DNA of 34,265 bases, taken from NCBI GenBank assembly GCA_013368795.1, contig JABFXX010000435.1:1-34265 (forward strand), written 5' to 3'. The stretch's first letter is position 1. Each line of letters begins with the position of its first letter. The translations under genes were made by a program, and so were the position numbers. Under the pieces are notes generated by a model, which saw nothing but the letters and a program-made list of their open reading frames with translations, was not told the origin of the DNA and did no database searches. Source of the stretch: Kofleriaceae bacterium (GTDB taxonomy: Bacteria; Myxococcota_A; Polyangia; Haliangiales; Haliangiaceae). Shown here piece after piece: positions 17,061-25,264 of this stretch.

Positions 17061-18284
17061 CTAATTCCGATGATGTTTGCCGCGACCTCGGCCCCGTCCC
17101 TCGTGCTGAAGCTGCTCGAGTACCTGCCTCGCGGTCTCCTCGTCGACAGGGTTACCGTATTGATCGAGCACCGTCGGCTGTTGGAGATCCGGCTCACTGA
17201 TCTCCTCACCTTCGTCCGCGGTCGCGTCCGGCGCGTGCGCGTTCGCTGCAGCCGCAGGCACGGGACGGTCGCGCTCGCGCCAGATGATGAAGAGCAAGGC
17301 GAGGACCGCGATCGCAGCTACGACGAGCTTTTGCTTGTGCGTCCACCCGCGGGTCGCAACCGGTGCGACGGCCATATCGCGACTCGCAGCTGGCGGAGCG
17401 CTCGCGTGTTCCGTCGCGGCGAGCATGCTCGCGAGCTGCTCTGCGCTCGGTCGTCGTCCTGGATCGCGCGCAAGCGCCGCCATGATGGCCGCGCCGAGCG
17501 GACCAGGAACGGCGACCCTCGTTTGCACGGGTGGCGGATCCTCGGACAGCTTTCGCATCAGCGAGCGCATGTCGTGATCGCCGTGCGGCGGTGTGCCCGC
17601 AAGCGCCTCGTAGAGCGTCACGCCGAGCGCGTAGACGTCAGATGCTGGGCTGAACTCGCCCTTCTGCAGCGATTCAGGTGCCGCGTAGGAAGGCGACCCG
17701 AGGAACTGCCCCGTGGCCGTGAGTGTCGAGTCTGGCAAGCGGGCGATGCCGAAGTCGGCGAGCTTCCAGACGCCGAGTGCGGTACCGAGAATGTTTGCCG
17801 GCTTGACGTCACGGTGCAGGATGTTCGCGGCATGCGCAGCAGCGAGCGCTCGCCCGATCTGGATCCCGACCTGACGTACGGTTTCCGCATCCACACGACC
17901 TGCCCTGACGCGGTCCCAGAGCGCACCGGCGGTCGCCAGCTCCATGACGATGTACGGCGTGTCGCCTTCCGTGCTCGCGTCGTAGATCGCGAGGATGTTC
18001 GGATGATGCACGGCACCGATCGCGCGAGCCTCGCGGAGGAATCGCTCGCGAATGCCAGCGTCGTTGCCCGCGCTCAGCGCTTTGATCGCGACGTCACGAC
18101 CGAGCGCGTCGTCGTGGGCGCGGAACACCGTGCCCATCGCTCCCGCGCCAAGCTCGGCTGTTGTCTGAAACCGTCCGAACCGAGGCAGATCGGGAACGAA
18201 CTGTGTCGTGTCGGGCGGATGCGGTCTCGCGACCGGTGCGCTCTCGCTACCGCCGCGAATCACTTTCGTATCGGTCCCCGACAT
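17061..18284 (-). CDS. Ser/Thr protein kinase with one membrane segment and basic tail
   Basis: A 407-residue Hanks-type kinase, first of two in tandem. The Gly loop is LGAGAMG (45-51), Lys68 lies in VAIKAL, the catalytic loop is HRDVKPAN (157-164), DFG is at 177-179 and AAPES marks the activation segment; the catalytic set is complete. One membrane helix (about 319-335, VVAAIAVLALLFIIW) leaves an outer tail of some 70 residues, acidic (ADEGEEISEPD) and then ending GRGRGRGKHHRN. The tail has no recognisable sensor fold. The ATG at 18284 is chosen; the frame extends to 18425 but the extra part is Arg/Pro-rich shadow sequence. A gap of 205 bases upstream should hold the operon promoter. Confidence 0.92.
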   Translation of the reverse strand: MSGTDTKVIRGGSESAPVARPHPPDTTQFVPDLPRFGRFQTTAELGAGAMGTVFRAHDDALGRDVAIKALSAGNDAGIRERFLREARAIGAVHHPNILAIYDASTEGDTPYIVMELATAGALWDRVRAGRVDAETVRQVGIQIGRALAAAHAANILHRDVKPANILGTALGVWKLADFGIARLPDSTLTATGQFLGSPSYAAPESLQKGEFSPASDVYALGVTLYEALAGTPPHGDHDMRSLMRKLSEDPPPVQTRVAVPGPLGAAIMAALARDPGRRPSAEQLASMLAATEHASAPPAASRDMAVAPVATRGWTHKQKLVVAAIAVLALLFIIWRERDRPVPAAAANAHAPDATADEGEEISEPDLQQPTVLDQYGNPVDEETARQVLEQLQHEGRGRGRGKHHRN

Positions 18285-18489
18285 CGCTCGATCTTGCGCG
18301 GACGTGTCGAGCGGCTGCAAGGCTGCCAATGTGGGCACGACGGCGATACGGAGCGACGGCCGCTCAGGGGGCCGCCGACGCCGAGGTTTCTGCCGGTGTC
18401 GATGAGCTCGTTGACCTTCGTCCACGTTCCTCCGTTCGCGTGAGCGATGCGGTCGGTCGACCGCATGACGTGGAACATTGCGCGTCAGA

Positions 18490-19176
18490 TCACTCGGCGC
18501 GGCGCATGATCAGGTTATCGAACCATGCATCGCTCGATGCGGTAGCCCCGAGCACGGGCCTGTACGCACCCGTCACCGATGTTGCAGCAGTCGTCGCGAC
18601 GACCGTGTCGTCGAACCCACAGCGGGTACCTTGCGAATCGACGGTGATGAATAGATCGTAGGCGACCGCTCCATCCTCGTACGGAACCTGAACGTGAACA
18701 GGGGTTCCGCCATCGAAGGCGCAGTGCACCTCCGCGGTGTTACCAGCCGGATACCCCGCGACCGGCTGATCTGCCTGTCGATTGGTGATGAGCCGATAGC
18801 CCACGTAGCCGAGCTCCGGGCCGGGGACGTCCGTGAAGTCGTTAGCCACCCTGAGCAGTGCGTATTGCTCGCCGAATGCTTGGCTGTTCTGGAGATACGC
18901 GGTCACGTGGGCATCGAGCTTCTGGCTCTCGAACGTGAACGTGCCGGGTGGCGACACGAAGCCCGCCCCGCTCACGTATCCCGAAGGAGCAGGAAACCCG
19001 AAGTCGGTCTCGGAGCGCGGGCCACCTCCGCCGGCCCAGGTCCAGCCGAACGGAAACGTCGAGAAGTCATCTTCGAGCAGCGTCTCGTAGGTGGGTAGGT
19101 TTCCTCCACCACCATCGTCTCCAGAGCAGCCCGCTGTCATGGCCGAAACTACGAGAGGGACAACCAGTCGCTTCAC
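18490..19176 (-). CDS. Lipoprotein, hypothetical, beta-rich
   Basis: A 228-residue exported protein starting at GTG. The N-terminus KRLVVPLVVSAMTAGC is a lipoprotein signal with the lipobox MTAGC, followed by a Gly/Asp linker. The mature part begins LLEDDFSTFPFGWTWAG and ends SDAWFDNLIMRR, the beginning and end seen in concanavalin-like jelly-roll (LamG-like) domains of myxobacterial surface proteins, where the final strand carries D-x-WFDN. Two Cys (in VHCAFDGG and TRCGFDD) may pair. I do not know a function; binding to a glycan would fit the fold but is only a guess. It is separated by 36 bases from the hydrolase gene upstream on the same strand. Confidence 0.75.
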   Translation of the reverse strand: MKRLVVPLVVSAMTAGCSGDDGGGGNLPTYETLLEDDFSTFPFGWTWAGGGGPRSETDFGFPAPSGYVSGAGFVSPPGTFTFESQKLDAHVTAYLQNSQAFGEQYALLRVANDFTDVPGPELGYVGYRLITNRQADQPVAGYPAGNTAEVHCAFDGGTPVHVQVPYEDGAVAYDLFITVDSQGTRCGFDDTVVATTAATSVTGAYRPVLGATASSDAWFDNLIMRRAE

Positions 19177-19212
19177 GCGCGCGATGATACAGGGCCGCGG
19201 TCCGCTCGCTGA

Positions 19213-20076
19213 TCAATCCTGAGATGAAACACGCCTGATGAAGCCACCCATCAACGCGGCGCATTCGGCCGGATGGGTCTCCAGCAGAAAGTGCGGACCG
19301 TCGAGGATGTGCGCCTCCATGCGTGGGAGCGCCTTCATCCACGAGACGGTCTCCTCGAGGTCGAAGAAGACATCGTGCCGCCCCCACAGCATGAGCGCCG
19401 AGGGATGCCAGCGCTCGAGGTAGCTGGCGATCTCCTCGAAGCGCGCGACGTGACTGCGATAGTCGAGCACCAGTGCACGCTGCGTCTCGAGCCGCCCGGG
19501 GAGCGACATGATCCGCCAGTCCTCCTCCCACCGCCGCGGATCGACGACCTGGCCGATGTCCTCGGGCACGCCGCCCACATATTGCTCGCGCGTGCCCTCG
19601 AAGGTCAGGTGCGCGGTCGCCTCGGCTTCACGCTCCGGCGTGGGATCGTCCCAGAAAGCGCGGGTCGCCGACCACTGCGGCCCCAACCCGCTCTCATGAG
19701 CATTGGCATTCTGGATGATGAGACTGCGCATCCTGTGCGGCGCTCGCGTGGCGAGATGAAGCCCTACCGCCGCTCCGTAGTCGTGAAGGTAGAGGTGGAA
19801 GGACTCGACTCCGAGCCGCGCGAGCAGTCCGTGGATCATGTCGGCGAAGCGCGAGAACGTGGGGCGCTCGATCGGGGGAGAGTCTCCGAACCCCGGAAGG
19901 TCAGGGGCGATCACGAAGCAGTCTTGCGCGAGCGGATCGATCACCCTCCGGAACGATTCGGAGGAGGTTGGAAACCCGTGGATCAGGAGAAGCGCCGGGT
20001 TCTTTCGATCGCCCGCCAAGCGGACCGCCATTTCACCAGCTTCGATCTCGAACCTCACCAGTTCCGGTCTGCTCAT
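19213..20076 (-). CDS. Alpha/beta hydrolase with Asp nucleophile (epoxide hydrolase/haloalkane dehalogenase-like)
   Basis: A 287-residue cytoplasmic hydrolase. The oxyanion motif is LIHGFPTSS (His33, Gly34). The nucleophile elbow is LHDYGAAVG, with Asp99 in place of Ser, as in epoxide hydrolases and haloalkane dehalogenases. The acid is Asp235 in LWGRHDVFF and the base His262 in DGPHFLLETHP. A cap domain lies between about residues 130 and 215, rich in Trp (FWDDPTPERE, RRWEEDWRIM). The cap residues that hold halide or polarise epoxide are not clear enough to choose between the two activities. ATG at 20076 is favoured; GTG at 20097 would add seven residues. An FAD monooxygenase lies upstream on the same strand after 165 bases, so a shared pathway is possible. 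Confidence 0.88.
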   Translation of the reverse strand: MSRPELVRFEIEAGEMAVRLAGDRKNPALLLIHGFPTSSESFRRVIDPLAQDCFVIAPDLPGFGDSPPIERPTFSRFADMIHGLLARLGVESFHLYLHDYGAAVGLHLATRAPHRMRSLIIQNANAHESGLGPQWSATRAFWDDPTPEREAEATAHLTFEGTREQYVGGVPEDIGQVVDPRRWEEDWRIMSLPGRLETQRALVLDYRSHVARFEEIASYLERWHPSALMLWGRHDVFFDLEETVSWMKALPRMEAHILDGPHFLLETHPAECAALMGGFIRRVSSQD

Positions 20077-20241
20077 TCCATCAGTGTGGCCGCTCACGAT
20101 GTGGAGGCAATCGCGCGGTCAAACCGGCCTTGAAACGAGCGGGGCGTCACGGGCGCCGTGGTCGCGCTCGTGCTTCCCGGGCCTCGCACCTGCGGAGCCC
20201 GGCGCGTTCGTATTCTCCGCGCCTGGTGTTCTGGGAGTACT

Positions 20242-21483
20242 TCACGCTCGTCGTGGGACTGCTCGCGATGCGCCTCGCGATCTGAACCCTTCAGCGAGGC
20301 CGCTCGCCGCCCCTCCGTAGTCCGGCAGCTCGAACGCAGTGGCGCTCGACTTGACCAGCTTCTCGAATTGCTTGATCAGCAATCGAGAGGTGAATGCCCG
20401 GTAAAACAGGTCGCGAGCGAACAGTCCGACGCGGGTGCGCGGCGCGAAGAACGAACCTGCGCGTTCGGCGCCCTTCTGGCAGCTCGTCGCGTACGGCCGC
20501 ATCCGCGCTTCGTACTGCCGAAATGCGGCGAGGTGGTCTCCTCGGGCCGCAGATAGCTCTCCCGCGAGCACGTAGGCACCGACGATCGCGAGCGGCGTGC
20601 CCTGGCCGCCGAGCGTGCCTCCGTACGCCGCATCGCCGAGGAGGACCACGCGGCCCGTCGCGTAGCGATCGATCGCGATGGTCGCGATCTGGTCGACATA
20701 GAGGTCGGTCGCGTGAGGCAGCTCGGCGAGGACGCGAGGCACCTCCCACCCGACATCGTGATACGTCGCGCGCAACACCTCCTGCTGCCGCGCTGCATCG
20801 AACCGCTCGTCGCCCAGCGGGCCGCCCGCGAACACGAATAGCGCCCGTGCCCGAGATTCGCTCTCGGCAGACACCATGCACGCGCGGCCCGGGACCGTAT
20901 ACGTGAACGCGCTGCCGTTCAGCCCGAGCACGTTCGGCAACGAGTACGTCGCGATCCGGTAGCCGTGATGCCGCGCGAACTTCGACTCCTCACCGAACGC
21001 CAGCGCGCGCACGCCCGAGTGAAGTCCGTCAGCGCCGACGACCAGGTCGTAACTCGCGCTGCTGCCGCTCGCAAACCGCACCGTGACCTGGTCGGGATCT
21101 TGGTCGAGCGCGGTGAGGTGGTCGCCGAAGCGATACTCGACGATGTCCCTCGTTCGCTCGTAGAGCAGCCGTGACAGGTCGCCGCGCTGGATCTCGAGGT
21201 CACCGCTCATCATCACCGATGGCAGCGTCGTGATCGGTCGGCCGCTCCGCCCGAGCAACACCATGTCGGAGCCCCGCGTGCGATGCGCGCAGATCGCCTG
21301 CCACATGCCCATGCGCTCGAGCACCTCGCGGTGCACCGGGCCGCGAAAGTCGACGGCCTGGCCGCCGTCGCGCAGCGCGGGCGCGCGCTCGACCACCGTG
21401 ACCTCCCAGCCCTGCTGGGCCATCCACCACGCGAGCGCCGGGCCGCCAATGCCGGCGCCACTGATCAAGATTCGTCGGTTCAT
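20242..21483 (-). CDS. FAD-dependent aromatic-type monooxygenase (TetX/UbiH-like group)
   Basis: A 413-residue group A flavin monooxygenase. The FAD dinucleotide motif is ISGAGIGGPALAWWMA (Gly9-Gly14) with Glu32 closing the Rossmann fold (VVERAP), the DG motif is VVGADGLHS (150-153), and the GD motif is RVVLLGDAAYGGTLGGQG (Asp284). It would hydroxylate a small organic compound with NAD(P)H and O2. The overall form is like the TetX group, which can include tetracycline- or rifampicin-modifying enzymes, but myxobacterial members usually have unknown substrates. GGGAG lies ten or so bases before the ATG. It is divergent from the double-headed GntR-TetR regulator, and a 38-base palindrome begins 14 bases upstream of its start, so it is almost certainly that regulator's target. 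Confidence 0.92.
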   Translation of the reverse strand: MNRRILISGAGIGGPALAWWMAQQGWEVTVVERAPALRDGGQAVDFRGPVHREVLERMGMWQAICAHRTRGSDMVLLGRSGRPITTLPSVMMSGDLEIQRGDLSRLLYERTRDIVEYRFGDHLTALDQDPDQVTVRFASGSSASYDLVVGADGLHSGVRALAFGEESKFARHHGYRIATYSLPNVLGLNGSAFTYTVPGRACMVSAESESRARALFVFAGGPLGDERFDAARQQEVLRATYHDVGWEVPRVLAELPHATDLYVDQIATIAIDRYATGRVVLLGDAAYGGTLGGQGTPLAIVGAYVLAGELSAARGDHLAAFRQYEARMRPYATSCQKGAERAGSFFAPRTRVGLFARDLFYRAFTSRLLIKQFEKLVKSSATAFELPDYGGAASGLAEGFRSRGASRAVPRRA

Positions 21484-21496
21484 CCTCGTACTCCCT

Positions 21497-21534
21497 TGCG
21501 TACAGTGTTCCTGTCTGACGGAACGCTGTACGCA
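21497..21534. promoter_or_regulatory. Long palindrome, probable operator of the divergent monooxygenase/regulator pair
   Basis: Two 15-base arms separated by eight bases: TGCGTACAGTGTTCC at 21497-21511 and GGAACGCTGTACGCA at 21520-21534. Fourteen of the 15 positions pair; the exception is the T at 21506 against G at 21525. It lies just upstream of the monooxygenase ribosome binding site, where a bound protein would block transcription. It shares the half-site GTACAG with the smaller element next to the regulator gene. Confidence 0.7.
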
Positions 21535-21618
21535 GAGAAGCCGGCCGGCAATCCCAGTTCAGGTTATTTCACGAACTGTGCTAGCCCACGCCGGAGCCGA
21601 CGCCGCTCCTGCCATCTA

Positions 21619-21632
21619 CTGTGCTAGTACAG
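21619..21632. promoter_or_regulatory. Small palindrome at the regulator start, probable autoregulatory site
   Basis: CTGTGCTAGTACAG is a near-perfect inverted repeat (one mismatched pair) ending four bases before the ATG at 21637. The ten bases ACTGTGCTAG at 21618-21627 also occur as a direct copy at 21575-21584. A TAGTAC stretch in it could serve as a -10 box, giving a very short leader; that would place a repressor directly over the promoter. Confidence 0.5.
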
Positions 21633-21636
21633 CTGC

Positions 21637-22551
21637 ATGACGCCCCACCTGAGGATCGCGGCCGACCTGCGCCGTCGCATCGAATCCGGCGAGCTGGTGC
21701 CGGGCGCGCGCGTGCCCTCGACCCGCGAGCTCGCGACTCGCTGGAAAGTCGCAACGGCCACCGCTGCCCACGCGCTGCGGCTCCTGACGAACGAAGGCCT
21801 GGTGCACGCCAAGCCGCGCTCGGGCACGGTCGTCTCGGGGGTCCGTCCGAGGACGAGCGCACCTGGCCACGGCGAGCTATCCCGCGAGCGCGTGACCGCG
21901 GCTGCGCTCGAGATCGCGGATGCGGAAGGGCTTGCAGCGCTGTCGATCCGCGGGCTCGCCGCACGACTCGATACCTCGGCAATGTCGCTCTACCGTCACG
22001 TGCGCAACAAGCACGAGCTGATCACCCTGATGACGGACGCCGCGCTCGGAGAGGAAGCGCTTCCAGCGACCCCACCGCACGGATGGCGGGCGCAGCTCGA
22101 GCTCGGCGCGCGACACGAGTGGCGCATCTTCAAGCGTCACCCCTGGCTCGCACGCGTGGTGCACATCAGCCGCCCGAGCCCGATGCCGAATGCGTTGGCG
22201 CTTGCCGACTGGGTGATGCGCGCGCTCGACGGTTCCGCGCTTCGCGCCCCGGCCAAGTTGCAGGTGCATGTGGTGCTGCACAGCTTCATCCAGGGCCTCG
22301 CCGTGAACCTCGAGGCTGAAGCGCAAGCGATCGGCGACACCGGCATCACCGAGGAGGACCACATGCGCATGAACGAGGCGAAGTTCGCCGCGCTCGCGGA
22401 CTCCGGCCGGTTTCCCTACTTCGCGAAGATGATGCACGGCATCTCGTCGTCGTTCGAGCTCGACATCGATGCGCTGTTCGAGCTGGGCCTCGCGCGCCTG
22501 CTCGACGGATTCACCCCTCTCGTCGAAGGACGAGCCCGGCGACGGACGTGA
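21637..22551 (+). CDS. Transcription regulator with both GntR and TetR DNA-binding domains
   Basis: A 304-residue cytoplasmic regulator. Residues 3-66 form a GntR-type winged helix (IAADLRRRIESGELVPG, then VPSTRELATRWKVATATAA, ending GLVHAKPRSGTVV). Residues 82-128 form a TetR helix-turn-helix (ALEIADAEGLAALSIRGLAA, then TSAMSLYRHVRNKHELI). From about 150 to the end is a TetR-type ligand and dimer domain with the fragment FIQGLAVNLEAEAQ. Fusions of this kind are known in actinobacteria, but less often elsewhere. It is divergent from the FAD monooxygenase, with two inverted repeats in the gap, and most likely represses both genes until an inducer, perhaps the monooxygenase substrate, binds. 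No ribosome binding site is evident, so a leaderless transcript is possible. Confidence 0.92.
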   Translation: MTPHLRIAADLRRRIESGELVPGARVPSTRELATRWKVATATAAHALRLLTNEGLVHAKPRSGTVVSGVRPRTSAPGHGELSRERVTAAALEIADAEGLAALSIRGLAARLDTSAMSLYRHVRNKHELITLMTDAALGEEALPATPPHGWRAQLELGARHEWRIFKRHPWLARVVHISRPSPMPNALALADWVMRALDGSALRAPAKLQVHVVLHSFIQGLAVNLEAEAQAIGDTGITEEDHMRMNEAKFAALADSGRFPYFAKMMHGISSSFELDIDALFELGLARLLDGFTPLVEGRARRRT

Positions 22552-22598
22552 AGCGGCGCAAGCTCGAGCCGTGTGCGACAAGGCCAGCACCTGACTGC

Positions 22599-23255
22599 CT
22601 ACGTCTTCGCGAGCGAGTACGACATTTCGTACGACGAGCCACCTGCCGACGACGCAGAGCCCGAGACCACGATCCCATCGCCCACGCAGATCTGCTCGTC
22701 ACCGTCGTCACCAGCGATGAACGTGAAGTACCGGCACCAGAGCGCGCCGTTCTGCGAGATCGTGGTCGTGGTGCCCCAACCCGGATTCTTCGGATCCGGT
22801 TCCTGTATGTCAGCCGCGACCGGCGGCCATGCAAACAGCCTGTACTTCGTCGACGTCGGCGCGACCCGGGGCATCTCGGGGACACTCCACAGGCCATCCG
22901 CCGTCGCCACGTAGATGCCCGCAGGTGCGTCGCCCACGATGAGGACTCCGCTCGGGTCGTCGCATTCGATGCGTGAAGCGATCGCCGAGGGCAACTCGCG
23001 GACTTCGGTGACCGTGCACGAGATCGAGCCGGCGAACGTTTCCTCGACGTTGCCATGCGGGTCGGCCCGAGGGTCCTGGTCATCCCAATGCGAGCGCTTC
23101 GACTCGGCGGTGTACGTGTGGCGCGCGCCTTTCACGAACAGACCCGCGTAGAGCTTCGCCGGGTAACTCGTCGCGCTTGCAGGCGCCTTGGTCGTGGCAG
23201 TTCGCGACGAGGCGCATCCCGTAACGGCGATCAGCGAAACGAAGAGAACGCGCAT
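22599..23255 (-). CDS. Lipoprotein, hypothetical, downstream of the sigma-STN fusion gene
   Basis: A 218-residue exported protein. MRVLFVSLIAVTGCASS is a lipoprotein signal with the lipobox AVTGC. The mature part is beta-rich and has four Cys in SISCTV, RIECDD, ALWCRYF and EQICVGD, possibly two disulfides. Nothing in it matches a family I know. It lies 44 bases downstream of the gene for the sigma factor with the membrane helix and STN repeats, same strand, and is likely co-transcribed; if so it could be the envelope partner that this sigma factor watches or makes. That link rests on position alone. The start at 23255 is chosen because the signal peptide begins there; an in-frame extension to 23291 has no signal. 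Confidence 0.7.
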   Translation of the reverse strand: MRVLFVSLIAVTGCASSRTATTKAPASATSYPAKLYAGLFVKGARHTYTAESKRSHWDDQDPRADPHGNVEETFAGSISCTVTEVRELPSAIASRIECDDPSGVLIVGDAPAGIYVATADGLWSVPEMPRVAPTSTKYRLFAWPPVAADIQEPDPKNPGWGTTTTISQNGALWCRYFTFIAGDDGDEQICVGDGIVVSGSASSAGGSSYEMSYSLAKT

Positions 23256-23299
23256 GTGAAGGCAACGCCTGACGACTGCGGGCTCATCCACGGAGCGTC

Positions 23300-24676
23300 C
23301 TACTGCGGCAGGATCACAAAGCCGGTCGTGAGCTCGTAGCCAACACCGGCCTGAGTCAGAGCTTGCTGTAGCGCCGCGCCCGCGCTCACGTCCTGGACCT
23401 CGAGGCTCACCAGCGGAGACTGCTCGACGACAGGCCGCCCCTCGCCATCTGTCTGGCCCGGCAGCACCTCGGTCCCGAGGCGGCCGATCGGCATACCAAG
23501 CTTCGGCTCGAGCAGGTCGAGGACGAAGTTGAGCGGAATGCTGTGGATGCTGAGCGATACGGTTTCGCCGCCAAGCAGAACCGCGTCCGTGCGACCACCG
23601 GGCACCACCCGGATCGCAGCGACCTCCTCGCGATTCGCGTTCGCCATGCCGAGCACCTCGTCGAGCACGTCGATCGCTGGACGCTTGCCGTGCGTGTTGA
23701 TGTCGATCGTCGCGTCGGTCTCGTAGGCGACCCAGATCGGCACCTCCAGCTCGTTGCGGAACAGACTCATGAGGTCGGCGAACGGCGCCGCCTGGAAGTC
23801 GAGCTCCACGAGCTTCGCCGTCGACAGCGAAGGCGCCGACGACGCAGCGCCGGTTGGCGTACCGATCGCGAGCACGTTGCGTGGCAACGCTCCGGGCGCC
23901 AGTGGCCGTGGGCTCGCACCGAACCGCCGATGCAGCGCGGCCCTCGGATCGGTTGTCGACGACGTCCTACTCGCGGTCTGCATACGGTCGACGTGCTGCC
24001 CGTCGCGTGAGGTAGCGACCGTCGCGACACCCGCAGCCAGCACGACAAAGCCGGCACCGATCAGCGGAACCAAAGGTCGCTTCGGCATCGTCGCAGCGTG
24101 TGCCGGCTTGCCCGCCGACCAGGCGGCCACACAAGCGGCCGTGAACGCTGCCGTCGGCCGCGTCGCACGCAGGGCGGTTTCGACCGTCGCGAGCAGATCG
24201 CGAAGACGTGCACGGCCGCGATGGACACGCTGGCGGGCCGAGTCCTCCGAGATGCCGAGGGCGCTTGCGACGTCGGCAATCGATTCGTCGCCGCCGTAGT
24301 ACAGGACGACTGCTTCGCGGTACTTGTCGGGCAGGCGCGCAAGCGCGGCGTCGGCGCGCGCCGCATCCTCGCGATCGATGAGCTCGTCTCGCGCGTCGCG
24401 TGCCGGTGAGGCTGGATCGTCGGTCATCGAGGACTCCCTTCGACGGCGAGCCGCGTTGCGAGCCAGGTTGCGCGCGATCCCGCAGAGCCAGCGGGCGCTC
24501 GGTGTCGATGCAGCGCGGTCACGCCACGCGATCAAGAACGCGTCCTGCGCGACCTCCTCTGCTCTGCTCCGGTCGCGAAGCACCGCATATGCGACGCCGC
24601 AAACCTGCGCTTGATGCCGACGTACCAGGGCTTCGAACTCCTGTCGGTCGGAGCGTTCGGTCTCCGTCATGCCCAT
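23300..24676 (-). CDS. ECF sigma factor fused to a membrane helix and three STN/secretin-like repeats
   Basis: A 458-residue fusion. Residues 10-165 are an ECF sigma factor: region 2 (VAYAVLRDRSRAEEVAQDAF, WLCGIARNLARNAARRRR) and region 4 (LARLPDKYREAVVLYYGGD, helix-turn-helix SIADVASALGISEDSARQR). A likely membrane helix follows at about 201-221 (PLVPLIGAGFVVLAAGVATV), then a Pro/Ser-rich linker. The rest contains three repeats of the STN/secretin N-terminal kind: KLVELDFQAAPFADLMSLF (288-340), ETVSLSIHSIPLNFVLDLL (371-415) and PLVSLEVQDVSAGAALQQAL (421-458). FecR anti-sigma factors have an STN-like domain outside the membrane, so this looks like FecI and a FecR-like sensor joined in one chain. 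It would need cleavage or membrane-bound DNA binding to work. ATG at 24676 or 24670 may be used. Confidence 0.85.
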   Translation of the reverse strand: MGMTETERSDRQEFEALVRRHQAQVCGVAYAVLRDRSRAEEVAQDAFLIAWRDRAASTPSARWLCGIARNLARNAARRRRESSMTDDPASPARDARDELIDREDAARADAALARLPDKYREAVVLYYGGDESIADVASALGISEDSARQRVHRGRARLRDLLATVETALRATRPTAAFTAACVAAWSAGKPAHAATMPKRPLVPLIGAGFVVLAAGVATVATSRDGQHVDRMQTASRTSSTTDPRAALHRRFGASPRPLAPGALPRNVLAIGTPTGAASSAPSLSTAKLVELDFQAAPFADLMSLFRNELEVPIWVAYETDATIDINTHGKRPAIDVLDEVLGMANANREEVAAIRVVPGGRTDAVLLGGETVSLSIHSIPLNFVLDLLEPKLGMPIGRLGTEVLPGQTDGEGRPVVEQSPLVSLEVQDVSAGAALQQALTQAGVGYELTTGFVILPQ

Positions 24677-24708
24677 CAATGTCTCGAGTCCGCTGAACGT
24701 GACAGACT

Positions 24709-25242
24709 TCAGCGGTGCCCGCGTCGCTCTTCGTGCAGCATTGCGAAGAGGTCGGTCGAGCCAGGATCGCAGCCCTGCTGCGTCAGCAGCGTCGTGATCT
24801 GTCCACGATGGTGGGTCTGGTGGTTGAAGACATGTGCAACCGCCCACCAGAGCGGAGACTCCTGCTTCTGACCGCGGCGCATGTACACGAGCGAAGCGGC
24901 GAGCCGCTCGGGGGTGAGCCCGGCGACCCAGGCCGAGAGCTCGTCATCGGTCGTCGCTCGCTCGCGGCGAAGCTCCTCGAAATCGCCGTAGAGCTCCTGG
25001 TCGAGGGAGCGGATACCTCCCGGGCCCATGAGCTCGTCCGGAACGGTCACGCCCGTGAAGCGGGCGAGCCAGACTCTGTCGGCGACCAGGAGGTGGTTGA
25101 ACGTGCCGTGGATCGACTTGAAGAACGCACCGACGTCGCGCTTGCGTGCTTCGTCGCCGAGCGTGGCGGCAAGCCCGTAGAGCTTGTCGTTCATCCAGCG
25201 GTTGTAGCGAGCGAGCGCGCCGATCCATTCGAGAGTCATCAT
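24709..25242 (-). CDS. DinB family protein
   Basis: A 177-residue soluble four-helix protein of the DinB/YfiT type. The three metal-binding histidines fit His50 in HGTFNHLLVADRVW and two in FNHQTHHRGQITTLL, the hallmark of the family; WLARF and LTPERLAASLVY are also typical. Many members are thiol-dependent transferases acting with mycothiol, bacillithiol or glutathione, but the substrate here is unknown. Tandem ATG codons at 25242 and 25239 are possible starts and a GTG at 25251 lies upstream; none has a strong ribosome binding site. It lies 32 bases upstream of the sigma-STN fusion gene on the same strand, so it may share its promoter, and it is divergent from a lipoprotein gene with an inverted repeat in the gap. 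Confidence 0.9.
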   Translation of the reverse strand: MMTLEWIGALARYNRWMNDKLYGLAATLGDEARKRDVGAFFKSIHGTFNHLLVADRVWLARFTGVTVPDELMGPGGIRSLDQELYGDFEELRRERATTDDELSAWVAGLTPERLAASLVYMRRGQKQESPLWWAVAHVFNHQTHHRGQITTLLTQQGCDPGSTDLFAMLHEERRGHR

Positions 25243-25264
25243 GGTCGCCACAGTAGGACGAGGC

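Noticed and set aside
20158..20285. Plus-strand frame ending VFWEYFTLVVGLLAMRLAI, a hydrophobic tail in a 165-base gap
   Set aside because: The rest of the frame is Arg/Ser-rich shadow of the hydrolase gene and there is no start or ribosome binding site near the hydrophobic part.
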